Shown here: positions 44,052-54,115 of the stretch, one piece after another | How the letters are laid out: each line of letters starts with the position of its first letter | Position numbering within the stretch: position 1 is the stretch's first letter | Source: Phymatolithon calcareum | Lineage: Eukaryota > Rhodophyta > Florideophyceae > Hapalidiales | Assembly: GCA_977006965.1 (NCBI GenBank) | Contig: OZ345356.1 | Location: 3,038,001 to 3,102,000 of the forward strand | DNA length: 64,000 bases | Reading direction: 5' to 3' | Position numbers and translations under genes: made by a program | The notes under the pieces: generated by a model | What the model was told of the DNA's origin: nothing | Database searches by the model: none | The model's input: the letters and a program-made list of their open reading frames with translations, nothing else

Positions 44052-44500
44052 GTGCAATTCCCCGACGTTGAATTACATTTAAAATTACATTTACAATAAC
44101 ATATACAGTTACAAGAAAATGTGCAATTCTCGGACATTGAATTATATTACAGTTGTAATTACAATTGCAGTTGTAATTCATTAACAATTACAGTTGAAAC
44201 TAACAGAACAATTACATGTAATAATACATTTACATTTACAATTACAATTACAATTACAATTACAATTACAATTACAATTACAATTACAATTACAATTACA
44301 ATTACAATTACAATTACAATTACATTTACAATTACATTTACAATTACATTTACAATTACATTTACAATTACATTTACAATTACATGTACAATTACATTCA
44401 CATTATATTTACAATTCCGTATACAAGTACATTTCTAGTTACATTAAATTGTGCAATTCCCCGACGTTGAGAATAAAGATCATTTACAATTACATTAACA
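44052..44500. repeat. Hexamer microsatellite (ATTACA-type) with a thrice-repeated 20-mer
   Basis: 44221-44400 is almost entirely ATTACA units, with an ATTACATTTACA variant toward the right. The motif GTGCAATTCCCCGACGTTGA occurs at 44052-44071, 44121-44140 (variant) and 44451-44470. Any ORFs here come from the repeat. Confidence 0.9.
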
Positions 44501-44799
44501 ATTACAGAGAATAGGGAATAGGGTAACCCCTCTATATATAGTCTGGGAAACCTGCCAAAACCCTAAACTTAACTCTCATGTGCGACGACGCGGATTCTCC
44601 GCGAGCAGGCATCGCATATGATTGACATTCCGCGTCTCTCCCTTATGGCTCCTTACAAAGACACCTTGTTCAACGTTGACAGATACAAAACCTTCGTGAT
44701 GCTTCGGCGGTGCGGTGTCACCGAACATAGACGGACGCTTGCACATCGTGTCCATTGCCCTGGTTCGTGATTCCTCCTCCGATGTCATAAACCATAAGG

Positions 44800-46455
44800 A
44801 GCGCCACCCAAAGTCGATCCTCCAACAGTTTTTGCGTGAAACAGAAAATCATCAAACCAAGCCTTCAAAAATTCTCGCAGGCTCACAAAGCACGGTTCGG
44901 CTCGGGATTGAAAATTCGCTCCGCTGTTCATCGCACCTTGTAATGTCCGTAATGGCTTGAATGTCCCAAATGGTGTGTGGAAACTGTGCGCATTCTGACC
45001 TTCTTCTTCCAGGGGTAGTTACCAGTACCCGCTGCAAAAGTCCATCGTAGGAAAAAACTTGCTCCCAGCGACATCCATGAGTTCTGCATCAATATTCGGC
45101 ATTGGCCATGACACAGGTACAGTCCTTGCATTCGCCGGGGTTAAATCGAACGTCATTCGATAATTTGCTGGTGGTGCTTCGGGTACCAACAGTGGTGCTG
45201 CGGCCCACGTGGCGTTTGAGTAAGGCGCAATAAACCAATACTCCTGTAGCTTGGACATATACTTGAACGAGAAATCGCGTTGATCGGCTGTGTATCGCCT
45301 CTGTTTGCATATCACTGGTGTGGTGCCGGGCTTCAATACGACTTTCATCGGCTCGACCTTAGCATGCGGGTCATTTCCAAAGCGTAATCGGAAAACATCT
45401 CGATGCGTTTCTAGCATCTCGCTTAACGTCTCCTGTCCCGGTTTTGACAGCCCTTCTTCCCCTGCTTTAGTCACCATTTTGGCCAGAGCTTCGTCCATCT
45501 CCTTCTTGGTGTCAATACCCAAGTCTAACCAGTCTTCATCACTGTCAGATCCGTCACCGTAATCAGAAGCGGCCTTGTCGGAATGATATACTCCATCTGA
45601 CATGATTCTCGCAATTGATCCTTCACGATACTGCTTTTCATCGATGCGATCATCAGCTTGCACAACACCTTCATATCGATCACATGCTGCTTCCAGGACG
45701 CTTTTTGTGTCCAGTCCAAGTACTTCGAGTATTGGTCGTCCAAGTAGAGGCTCGTTAACCTCTTGATTTGCAATCTGCCATACCAATTCTCGTATTGTGA
45801 GCGTTTTTGCATGGCGGATAAAGAGTTCTATTGAAACCTTCACCTTCTTATTACAGGAGATATAGATAGGCTCCTTCTCTGAATTGGTTGCTGCTGCTAA
45901 TCCATATTTGCGTTCATTTTGGAACGTCCGTGTTTCAATTCAGGCCCCGGTTTCCATTAAAATTGCATAAAGGTCCGGAGGCGTCAGATTTATATCTGAG
46001 CCCGCATCCGCGCATATCATTCTTGACTCTACTCCTCCAAATCTTGCCTTAATGAGTGTGGTATTTGTTGGATACGCGTCGCTGTTTCGGCTCGACACTT
46101 TCTTCGCGCCTTTCTTTTTCTTCTTTTTGTGTTCCTCCAGTCGCCGTTTCTTCTCGTCTTCCGCGCAATCTTCGCAGTCGCATAGAAACTGCCTTTTTTC
46201 TTTGTCCTTACATGGAGGATTAAGACATACTGGAATCCATTTCTCTGGTTTCGTGTCCACTTGGGATCCAGATGTTTGCGTCTTCTTAGGTGTTGATGGT
46301 GTACCCTTAGGGCGCATGCCTTCTGCCCTTTGGGATATCTCAGTTTCCTTGTACAATAAATTGATATAGGCTCTGAGGTCCTCCTTCAATCCTTGCTGAT
46401 ATTCGAGGTGCCTTTTCGTATACTTTCTAAGGAAGAAGAGTGAGGCTCTATTGTA
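44800..46455 (-). mobile_element. Ty3/gypsy-type retrotransposon fragment
   Basis: Contains, on the minus strand, a gag/protease part, a linker and reverse transcriptase up to the FDD motif (WFDDFLFHAKT near 44850). The remaining RT, RNase H, integrase and both LTRs are absent. Directly abuts the copia element at about 46450. Confidence 0.8.
45019..45843 (-). CDS. Gypsy pol: linker and N-terminal reverse transcriptase
   Basis: GRPILEVLGLD marks the end of the protease region. Then an acidic linker and RT fingers/palm: CKQRRYTADQRDF, YRMTFDLTPANARTVPVSWP and FFPTMDFCSGYW. The frame stops at TAA 45019-45021 exactly where GYWQLPL is expected (Gln to stop) and continues beyond in the same frame. 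It is also in frame with 45940-46461 upstream. Confidence 0.75.
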   Translation of the reverse strand: MKVSIELFIRHAKTLTIRELVWQIANQEVNEPLLGRPILEVLGLDTKSVLEAACDRYEGVVQADDRIDEKQYREGSIARIMSDGVYHSDKAASDYGDGSDSDEDWLDLGIDTKKEMDEALAKMVTKAGEEGLSKPGQETLSEMLETHRDVFRLRFGNDPHAKVEPMKVVLKPGTTPVICKQRRYTADQRDFSFKYMSKLQEYWFIAPYSNATWAAAPLLVPEAPPANYRMTFDLTPANARTVPVSWPMPNIDAELMDVAGSKFFPTMDFCSGYW

Positions 46456-46461
46456 CTTCAA
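45940..46461 (-). CDS. Gypsy gag C-terminus and protease N-terminus
   Basis: A basic Lys-rich tract (about residues 108-120) and a Cys-rich stretch (CLNPPCKDK, CDCEDC) precede a retropepsin-like start: ARFGGVESRMICADAGSDIN. The catalytic D-T/S-G is D-A-G here. Ends at TGA 45940-45942 and continues in frame into the pol ORF, so the element was one gag-pol frame. Confidence 0.6.
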   Translation of the reverse strand: MKYNRASLFFLRKYTKRHLEYQQGLKEDLRAYINLLYKETEISQRAEGMRPKGTPSTPKKTQTSGSQVDTKPEKWIPVCLNPPCKDKEKRQFLCDCEDCAEDEKKRRLEEHKKKKKKGAKKVSSRNSDAYPTNTTLIKARFGGVESRMICADAGSDINLTPPDLYAILMETGA

Positions 46462-48676
46462 GTGCTTTGTTTGTGAAATGGAAGCACAACGAAAATCGCG
46501 AATTCAAAGGCTGAGGACAGATAACGGAGGCGAATATTGTGGCGCTGGCTTCCAGAACTATCTAAAAGAAAAAGGAATTATTCATGAACCGACCGCGCCG
46601 TGTACACCTGAGCAGAACGGCATATCTGAAAGAGCAAATCGTTCGGTTATCGAAAAAGCACGCTGTATGATGAATCATGCTCGTCTTTCCTCAAGATTCT
46701 GGGCTGAGGCCGTAAGATGTGCGGTATATCTGAAGAATAAGACACTCACGAGCGCACTTCAGACCAAAATTCCGGAAGAAGAATATACTGGAAAACCGAT
46801 AACTCTCAATCATCCCAAAGTGTTTGGATGTTTGGCCTACGTTCATGTACTGAAAGAGCGACGAACTAAATGGGAAGATGTTTCCAAGCCATGCGTCTTC
46901 GTCGGATATACTGCAACTAATCAGCAGTTTCGCTTTTATGACTTTCAATCTCGCCGGCTGGTCATCAGCTCCACTGCAGTGTTCATGGAGGAGGAGACTT
47001 GCAAACTCGATGAGAGCCAAAATATTCGTGTCGAAAAGCTGGCCGAAAACAACAACGTTCTGCACGAAGATGTCTCAGAGAATAACTCGAACACGCCGGA
47101 GGATCCTACATATGAGGAGGACTCACACCCAGTTCCCACATCGCTAACTAGCCCTGTTGGGCTGCGACGATCAACGAGACACTCCACGCCGCCAAAGCTC
47201 CTAACATATGAGTTTTCTCGTTCAGATGATGATGAAGTTGCTGCTGCAATGTTTTCGTCACTGGAAATCGACGTTCCTGTCACAGTATCGGACGCAATGC
47301 GGAGCAGTGACTGCGAAAAGTGGCAGAAGTCGATGCGACTCGAGTGTGATGCTTTGCTGGAGAACAACACCTGGGATCTTGTACCCCTTCCGGAAGGAAA
47401 GACAGCTATACCGTGCAAATGGATCTACAAACTGAAGGCAAAAACACTTGCTAGTCCGATGACGTATAAATACCGACTTGTCGCGAAAGGTTTCAAGCAA
47501 AGGTTCGGTATTGACTACACAGAAACATTTGCCCCTGTCGTTCGCATGACTGCAGTCCGTGTACTTCTTGCTGTCTCAATCAATCTCGGTCTATTTTTGC
47601 ATCAAATGGATGTTAAGAATGCCTTTTTGAACGGAAAACTCGACCTCGAACTGTATATGGAACAGCCAGAAGGATTTGAATCTTCGGAACACTCAGACTT
47701 TGTATGTAAGCTGAAAAAGACTGTTTACGGATTGAAGCAATCTCCTCGAGCATGGTACCACACTATTTCACCCGTCTTGGAATCAGTGGGGGTTACTAAA
47801 TCCAACGCCGACAACAGAATTTTCGCCGGAATCGTTGACCAAGCAACTCTTTTCATCGCTCTCTATGTCGACGATCTGTTCATTGCAAGTTCGTCGATGG
47901 CGGTCATTAAGAAAATCAAGGCTATCCTCGCATCCCACTTCGCGATGAAGGATCTCGGGAAAATATCGCATTGCCTCGGCGTCCAAATCGAGTATTCGAG
48001 AGAATGCGGTCATGTACTAATGTCTCAAGAAATTGCAATTAATGGCGTGCTCAAGAAATTCAAAATGATGGACTGCCATGGTATCGATACACCAATGGAG
48101 CACAAGACTGTCCTCTTCCCGCATGTCGAAGGCAGTACATCTCGCTGCAATGCACCTTACAGGCAACTTGTTGGTTGCCTTATGTACATCATGTTGTGCA
48201 CTTGCCCTGACATATCTTTCAGCATTGGTGTTCTGAGCAAATATCTCGAAATGCCGACAGAGTCACATTGGAAGGCCGCTAAACGGGTATTACGTTACTT
48301 GAAGAAAACTGCGTCAGCAAAGCTCGTGTACAACTCATGCTCTCGGCATACCCTTACTGGGTACAGTGATGCCGACTGGGCGTCTTCGTTCGACCGAAAA
48401 TCGACCACTGTATACCTCATGTTTCTGGACTCAAGTTTGGTGAGCTGGTCCAGCAAGAAGCAAACTACCGTTGCTCTCTCATCTACAGAAGCTGAAGTTG
48501 TTGCTGCTACCGAAGCGACCAGTGAAATCCAATGGCTGAAGAAACGTCTTCGTACTTTTGAAGTTGAAGTGTCTGATGTGACGCTGTACTGGACAGTCAG
48601 CCTGCAATTGCTATCGCCAATACATCGGGTTACCACGGACGCTCTAAGCACATGGATGTCAAGTACATGTATCTGA
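46451..48676 (+). CDS. Copia pol: integrase C-half, reverse transcriptase, RNase H
   Basis: Integrase core end (RLRTDNGGEY, PEQNGISERANRSVIEKARC) and post-core KVFGCLAYVH; a Ser/Pro-rich linker; RT from DAMRSSDCEKWQKSM with KYRLVAKGFKQRFGIDY and catalytic LYVDDLFIA; RNase H with TGYSDADWAS and ALSSTEAEVVAATEATSEIQ. A one-base loss near 48593 shifts the frame; the real C-terminus (KHMDVKYMYLKDCV, DSLTKPL) ends at TGA 48817-48819. The nominal start is a TTG at the truncation junction. Confidence 0.9.
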   Translation: MYFKCFVCEMEAQRKSRIQRLRTDNGGEYCGAGFQNYLKEKGIIHEPTAPCTPEQNGISERANRSVIEKARCMMNHARLSSRFWAEAVRCAVYLKNKTLTSALQTKIPEEEYTGKPITLNHPKVFGCLAYVHVLKERRTKWEDVSKPCVFVGYTATNQQFRFYDFQSRRLVISSTAVFMEEETCKLDESQNIRVEKLAENNNVLHEDVSENNSNTPEDPTYEEDSHPVPTSLTSPVGLRRSTRHSTPPKLLTYEFSRSDDDEVAAAMFSSLEIDVPVTVSDAMRSSDCEKWQKSMRLECDALLENNTWDLVPLPEGKTAIPCKWIYKLKAKTLASPMTYKYRLVAKGFKQRFGIDYTETFAPVVRMTAVRVLLAVSINLGLFLHQMDVKNAFLNGKLDLELYMEQPEGFESSEHSDFVCKLKKTVYGLKQSPRAWYHTISPVLESVGVTKSNADNRIFAGIVDQATLFIALYVDDLFIASSSMAVIKKIKAILASHFAMKDLGKISHCLGVQIEYSRECGHVLMSQEIAINGVLKKFKMMDCHGIDTPMEHKTVLFPHVEGSTSRCNAPYRQLVGCLMYIMLCTCPDISFSIGVLSKYLEMPTESHWKAAKRVLRYLKKTASAKLVYNSCSRHTLTGYSDADWASSFDRKSTTVYLMFLDSSLVSWSSKKQTTVALSSTEAEVVAATEATSEIQWLKKRLRTFEVEVSDVTLYWTVSLQLLSPIHRVTTDALSTWMSSTCI

Positions 48677-48826
48677 AGGATTGCGTCGAGAAGGACGAAG
48701 TTCAAATCGTGTACTGCGCGACATTGGATATGATCGCGGATTCTCTCACTAAGCCTCTTCAACGGGTTCGATTTCAGTCATTCCTGAAGTCAATGGGATT
48801 ACGGCAAATTCGAAATTGAGTGGGGG

Positions 48827-49220
48827 TGTTGGAATCTACAATTTCTGCACCGCTGTCTAAATCTCAAGTGCAACCAGGCTCCATTTGCAAGCTTCCACTT
48901 CGGTCTGAGCCTCCTCAACTTCATTGACATCTTATCTTCGTTCGTTTATTCTTTGTCTTCGTCATGTACTGTGATCCCTGATCACTTATTGTATTTCCCG
49001 TGCATGTCCTCTGATTCCTGATCACATATTTGTTTCATTTGTATTTCATCTATGTTACTGCGTAAGAATACGCGGAAGGGTAATCTCGCACATTGCCCCT
49101 GCCGCGCTTGTGCTATCGTACTGATGGAAGATCATATAGATTGCTTGTCACCTATTCATGATTAGTACAAAAAGGTATCGTTTGTCTAATAAAGCATTGT
49201 AACCAACAACCAACCCAACA
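48827..49220 (+). repeat. Copia 3' long terminal repeat
   Basis: 394 bp from TGTTGG to CCAACA-type ends (CCCAACA), directly after the polypurine tract. Contains AATAAAG near 49187 as a likely polyadenylation signal. Confidence 0.75.
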
Positions 49221-49242
49221 AAGACAACTCATCACCATCTAC

Positions 49243-49850
49243 CTACTTCATCCACCTTTGGCACCGCTTTGAACATAGACTAGCTCTGTGCATTCCTCCA
49301 GGTCCACTTTCAACATTTCGCTCTTCACTCCGTCCAGGCCTGGGGCCATTCTGGTAGGAGCTTTCAGGATTGCTAGTTTGATAAGATTCCGCATTTGAGG
49401 AGGAAAGTGCGAAGGTCTTGGTCGCCATCTCCTGACATCTCGGCATGTCTGGGACACGTGGGCCGTGAACAGCGTTTTATCTATGTATTATTGATACTGC
49501 TGCCGCTTCTTTCTGTTCACCAATTTGCGAATATCTTTACGACATTCCTCATATTGCTTCCATGCCTCTTCTGTATCCTGCTCTTGAGCTTTCTTTTACA
49601 GTTCCTTGCGATGTTTGCACTTCGTTTCGAGATTTGAGTTCCAGAACGGTCCGTAGCGTGGTGGTGTAGTTCTCTTCTCTCTCCACGGCTCACATAGCGT
49701 ATCCTCTATTTTTTCGTAAAGAAGATCTAGTTCCTGTCGAGTGCTGCATCGTTTCAGATTATCGAGGATTCCTGGAATGGCCGTCCCGTATAGTCCCCGA
49801 ACTTTTTCTTGTTTCTCTTCATGTCTCCATTGTTTAACTGATATTCGTGG
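49243..49850 (-). pseudogene. LINE family B: linker and RT N-terminal fragment
   Basis: ORF 49248-49457 reads FPPQMRNLIKLAILKAPTRM and APGLDGVKSEMLKV, the conserved RT fingers start. Upstream (49460-49850) is a broken Lys/Arg-rich linker. This is exactly the part missing between the endonuclease and RT at 51.37 kb. Confidence 0.6.
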
Positions 49851-49929
49851 ATTTTGAGCTCTTGTATGGTCTTAGCGAGTCAGAAAACTTGTCGTCACTG
49901 GTCGGTGTTGCGGGATATATGCTGATTTA

Positions 49930-51365
49930 TTTTAAAAGCTTCCAAAGCCTCAATTTGAGTAACAGGGCAGCTTATCGCTGTTTTCGATACTTATCTCTCT
50001 ACTCTTCTTCTAATATCTCCTTAATTCGAATTTCTCTCCCTGCGAGGGCCCGAGTAAGTCTTTTTCATTCAGATTCCGTTTCTTGTTCCATCTTCATAGA
50101 CTGCAGTATACGTTGCAACATGGTAAGCTCCACTACAGCACCAGTCCCAAAGTATTTTGCCATAATGGATTTTCTCTACAAAGGAACTCTGTTGAAAATG
50201 ACTCTCAGGCATCTCAACCTCGCAGTTCTGTCCCTTATATATAGCACTCCTGGTAGGTCGTCCGGTATGCGATCGGGATTTTAACTGTCCGACCCTCTTC
50301 TTCCAACGACCAGACTTTGACTGTTGCTTGTAGCCGTCGCTTTTTTGACACCATACCTTCTTCTGCTTGTTTCAGAGATTCTTTAAGGTATTCCTCTTCC
50401 CCGAGATACCCATTGTCCTTTGATACGTCTTCCAGATCTTCTTCTCTTCCATGGTATTCTTCTGAAAGCTCCAGGAACTTCCTTCGTCTTACCAAGCTTA
50501 AGGCAAACCTTTCAGCGTGGTGCATTCTCCTCATCTGTGGGCTGGCGAGACGGCAGAGCACTCGCATTCTCTCCCTTCGATACTCGACATATTTTCCGAA
50601 AACATATCTGTAGAAAAGACCTTCTGCTGCTTCAATTGCCGATAGTAGTCGTTTCGTGATCGGTGTCAGGTGAATGGCATACTCCCATTTGGGGAGAATC
50701 AACGACTTGAAAATCTTGATGCATGTGGTTGGTTGGAGTCCCCTGACGTTCAAGCCAATTTGGCGGAGTTTGTGTATGCATCCCATCGCATTCCGAACTC
50801 TTGAGATTGCTGTATCGTCGGTGACTCCGTTGTTGTTCATACTGATCCCGAGGTAAGACAGTCTCAAGGCTTGGTGCAGCTCTTTTCCTGCAAGGAGGAA
50901 TTTCTTCTTTGGAAGTCCTTTGTACTTAAGGACCTCGCTCTTTCCTGGCTTTGTGCTCCATTTCATGGAGTTCTCGGCTGCCCACTTCGTAGCTATGTTC
51001 AATAGTTTTTGCAATCCTTTTGCATTCTTTGCCTGAAGAAGAACGTCATCTGCAAATAGCTGCGCTGGTTGGTCAGACACTGTTCTTGTTACTTGGGCGG
51101 CAGCTTCCGCGAACTTATCCATGAATATGTTATATAGGCACGGACTAAGCGGGGAGCCCTGCGGAACGCCTCGGTCGATAATGCATCACGTTTTCGTTTC
51201 ATCTCCTGCCGACGTGATCCACGACGGTTTCATCAAGTAAGATACCATCTTTGTTATGTGCACCGGCAACTTCTTCTTCAGTCGCTCGAGGAGGATATCC
51301 CTCGGGACGCTGTCATACGCTGCTGACAAGTCAAGTACTGCAACGAACGGGTGACCATTTTGCAT
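49930..51365 (-). pseudogene. LINE family B reverse transcriptase with C-terminal tail
   Basis: From 51365 downwards: FVAVLDLSAAYDSVPRDIL, then IIDRGVPQGSPLSPCLYNIF (after one stop), then ORF 50235-51122. The tail (RCLRVIFNRV, ALAGREIRIKEILEE) follows at 50284-49990 with stops. The 3' end lies near 49930 (TTTTAAAATAAA on the minus strand). Close to family A in every domain. Confidence 0.8.
50235..51122 (-). CDS. LINE family B RT palm-thumb segment
   Basis: 295 codons: FAEAAAQVTRT, the catalytic box AQLFADDVLLQAKN, primer grip region KGLPKKKFLLAGKELHQALR, thumb IFKSLILPKWEYAIHLTPIT, and a basic tail MRRMHHAERFALSLVRRRKF. It ends in frame at the start of the tail. Stop codons upstream and downstream make this copy inactive. 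Confidence 0.75.
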   Translation of the reverse strand: MDKFAEAAAQVTRTVSDQPAQLFADDVLLQAKNAKGLQKLLNIATKWAAENSMKWSTKPGKSEVLKYKGLPKKKFLLAGKELHQALRLSYLGISMNNNGVTDDTAISRVRNAMGCIHKLRQIGLNVRGLQPTTCIKIFKSLILPKWEYAIHLTPITKRLLSAIEAAEGLFYRYVFGKYVEYRRERMRVLCRLASPQMRRMHHAERFALSLVRRRKFLELSEEYHGREEDLEDVSKDNGYLGEEEYLKESLKQAEEGMVSKKRRLQATVKVWSLEEEGRTVKIPIAYRTTYQECYI

Positions 51366-51371
51366 AGTAGG

Positions 51372-51940
51372 TCAGTGCTGCGTATTAACTGTCCAGACGT
51401 CTGTTGGGGAGCAGACCGTTGCTGTCTCAATTCCTTTCGTTATGAACAAGTCGATGTTGCTCTTGAACCGCTTGGTTCGGAAGCTGAAACCTGTCCAAGT
51501 TCGGACATCCCAGTTCTTTGCTGTTGCCCAACGGAAGAGCTGGTTGCCTCTCCTATTTGAGCGGAGATCCCACCTCAAGTGCCGAGCGTTCCAGTCGCTG
51601 CACACAATTGCCTTTCCTCGTGCATACGTATTGACCATGATCAGGCATTTCTCGGTTTCCGTTCTGGTTGCTGCCGGGGATATGTAGACAGCTCCCACTT
51701 TCATCTCCCCCACTTGGGCGATAATCAGTTGAAAATTTGTCTCTGCGTGTTTAAAGATCAGACGGCTCCCAGAGTGCTTCCGAAAGAATAGCGAAACTCC
51801 TCCAGAATTTCGCCCCGTCTGTGGAGGCGGGCGCATTGCGTTCATAGAGAAGAAACTGTATGTTATATCTATGAAGGCATCGTGTAACCTTACGCGTCAA
51901 GAAACTACGGTATCATGCACTCCCAAGAACGACAAGGACA
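51372..51940 (-). pseudogene. LINE family B apurinic-type endonuclease domain
   Basis: ORF 51372-51845 contains GGVSLFFRKHSGSRL, the metal-binding SDWNARHLRWD and SNIDLFIT motifs of exonuclease-endonuclease-phosphatase LINE endonucleases. The N-terminal part (LSFLGVHDTVV) continues to about 51940 across a stop. It nicks target DNA for reverse transcription in intact elements. Joined directly to mid-RT at 51365-51372 by loss of the linker and RT N-terminus. Confidence 0.75.
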
Positions 51941-52122
51941 TGCAATTTGAGTAATTTGTCTCTATTTTATGTCAACTACGTCTCGGTCCTTCTATTGTTA
52001 TGCACGTTCTTTAAATTGTTTCCACCCTTGGTCGAAGAGGATACACTACTGAAAGCGGTGGCACAGGGCCCGAAGGACATTGCAAAATTGAGAAAAAACG
52101 TCTTTCTGCGCCCGCGCGTTCG

Positions 52123-52600
52123 TCATTTCGGTCTAAAGGAGAATCGATGGGTTGGCAGTGAAAAGAAAAAATGTGCGCATAATCGGTGTTGCTTGTCCTC
52201 GCCCAGAAACTCCGTGCCCCTACAAGTTCCCCAGACTACTTTCGTACCGCCAGTACTGCTTGCACATGTGACGCGGTCGAGAATTGCGTGCGATAAACAT
52301 TCGAAATCTTGCAATCCCCACGAGGGCATCTTATCCTCCCCGAAAGAGAGCGCATGGGCATTAATGACGTCGTACACTCTACTTGTAGTTCTTCTCCTGC
52401 CACGCGACAACCCTCTTCGACAAGCGTCGTACCGTATCCACAAATCTCTTCTTCTCCTCCGCCAATATGTCTCGGTGGAAACTTTCAAAATCTTTCCCTC
52501 GATTTTCCTCTAAACTTCATGCACCTCCCTCTGAACCCTCGCAACTTCCCTCCGCACCTCGCGTAACTCCGCGCGGTAGCACAGCGCACATCCACCTCGC
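52123..52600 (-). pseudogene. Possible coiled-coil protein remnant upstream of the LINE B endonuclease
   Basis: Minus-strand translation gives heptad-like AELREVRREVARVQREVHEV followed by frame changes into LAEEKKRFVDTVRRLSKRVV and ORF 52123-52488. Position and orientation would fit a LINE ORF1/gag-like protein, but no zinc knuckle or RRM is visible. The overlapping plus ORF 51947-52513 is an alternative. Confidence 0.25.
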
Positions 52601-52726
52601 AACTTTCTTAATCTACTCCAGCAATTTGCCACTTTATTTATCGTTAACGAACTGGACTGTGGATTACTCGTCTAGGCCTGGTGTGTCGCCAAAGATTGGT
52701 TCTGGCTTGGTTCTGACGCATTGTAG

Positions 52727-53480
52727 TTGAACATGGCCAATTGGGTGAAGACTTTAGTTTCAACGATTAAAGAAAGCAAGGATGGCCGTGCACGAGTTGC
52801 TTACATTGGGAGTATTCAAGAAAGGACTAAGTATACAGAAGTGTACACAAAAATACAAGGCGCCTGTACACCCACGCTGGGAGTACGCAATGCACTCAAC
52901 GCCGTGGTGAGAAGACGTGCCAAAGGCCGTTAAGGGGTAGAACTAACATTCTTCAACCAAATATTAGGACCACAGGCCCGAAGCAGGACAGATAGACTCC
53001 TTCTTCTGCGCCGAATTCAAACTGCCCAACATCGACGAGAAATTTTTGAACTTCAAAATGCTGGGAAGGACCAAGGCGAAAGAACGTCTGTATTTAAATG
53101 GAGCGCTTGAAAGTAGAAATAATCATGAATAGCAGTACACAATGAAAGATGTCGTCGCGATGGAGACCAGGGACCAATTTGGTGAAGCTGTAAAGTATAT
53201 CCGAAAATTTTGGAAATGGAATGATATCTCCTTGAATCGAATATGAAAGCTAAGATTTCATACGATAAGACAAGAGAATTGCCGGCAATCCTCAAGCTCC
53301 CCAAGATGAAGCGTAGGCACCTCGCGCTGCAGCATGACTGTGGCAAATACCCACAGATGCGAACAAGTATGGCTGAAACAGAGCTAGAGAGCTTATGGTG
53401 ATCCTTGAGCCCACACTAGCAGGGTACAACCATGAAGGAGAAAAAGGATTTGGATCAGAAAAGGACTAGATGAGCTCTTC
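52727..53480 (+). pseudogene. LINE family C C-terminal fragment, plus strand
   Basis: LLLLRRIQTAQHRREIFELQ and SYDKTRELPAILKLPKMK match RLLCRIQAPNQRREILAFK and YDKTSELPAILKLPKVK of the copy at 62816-64000. At least five stops or shifts. 53480-53830 has nothing recognised. Confidence 0.65.
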
Positions 53481-53829
53481 ACATCCACTCAATTGGTTCC
53501 GCGACCTTTCGTACCACTAATTTAGATTCCAGTGCTCACGTGAGCTCATGGAAAGGGCTCTTGCCTACTCAATGATTTCATTACAACACTTTTGTCTTCC
53601 AACAATCCTTTAGCTCCTTCCAGGAGGCACATTCTGTTCTTTTCCTGTGTTGCACTTGACATACGAATGCACATCTACGAGTATTAGTCTATTGTTTTAC
53701 TTTTTTGGAGGTGAGGAAAATCTGTTGACGTAAGGGCAGGAAGTGGGTGCAGACCAAGAGCGCAACTCCGTCACCTACTAAGTATCATACGCATGCTGAA
53801 TCCGCACTGTCGGCGCGGCGAGTAGTTTT

Positions 53830-54115
53830 TTTAATTGAAGTTTATTTAAAAGCCTCAGAGTCTTAGAATATACGGGCAAGGCTTCCTCAGTTACTACCTT
53901 CCAGTGTGTAGACCATTGAAACTTATCGTCTGCTATATGCGGTGGGTAAAGTTTGGATCCCAGATCGTCCTACCTACTGTGTAGTGTGCTTATGCGTTGG
54001 CTGTTTGTGTTCCCGCTGGTAAGCTTCGTCTCCTAAGGGACATCTACGTAATTTCTCGTTCTTGATTTCAGAGCAGTCCTTCTTCGTATTCGATGCACTC
54101 GATGATGGTCTTTTT
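53830..54115 (-). repeat. LINE family C 3' untranslated end
   Basis: Matches 62515-62795 closely (GGGCAAGGCTTCCTCAGTT, CTTCCAGTGTGTAGACC, TTGATTTCAGAGCAGTCCTT). Confidence 0.75.

Larger units (their letters stand above)
46451..49220 (+). mobile_element. Ty1/copia retrotransposon, 5'-truncated, with 3' LTR
   Basis: Integrase (from its middle), reverse transcriptase, RNase H, polypurine tract GAGTGGGGG (48818-48826) and 3' LTR. Gag, protease, the integrase N-terminus and the 5' LTR are missing. The coding part is nearly undamaged, so this is a relatively young element. Confidence 0.9.

Noticed and set aside
44121-44514. ORFs of 80-106 codons translating to Thr-Ile, Val-Ile or Leu-Gln repeats on both strands
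   Set aside because: Produced by the ATTACA hexamer microsatellite in all frames.
46501-48762. Several minus-strand ORFs of 75-157 codons opposite the copia pol
   Set aside because: Antisense shadows of a well-supported pol frame.
51947-52513. 188-codon plus ORF with a hydrophobic N-terminus
   Set aside because: Starts at TTG, and the overlapping minus strand shows a better coiled-coil signal in the LINE orientation. Left undecided and not called.
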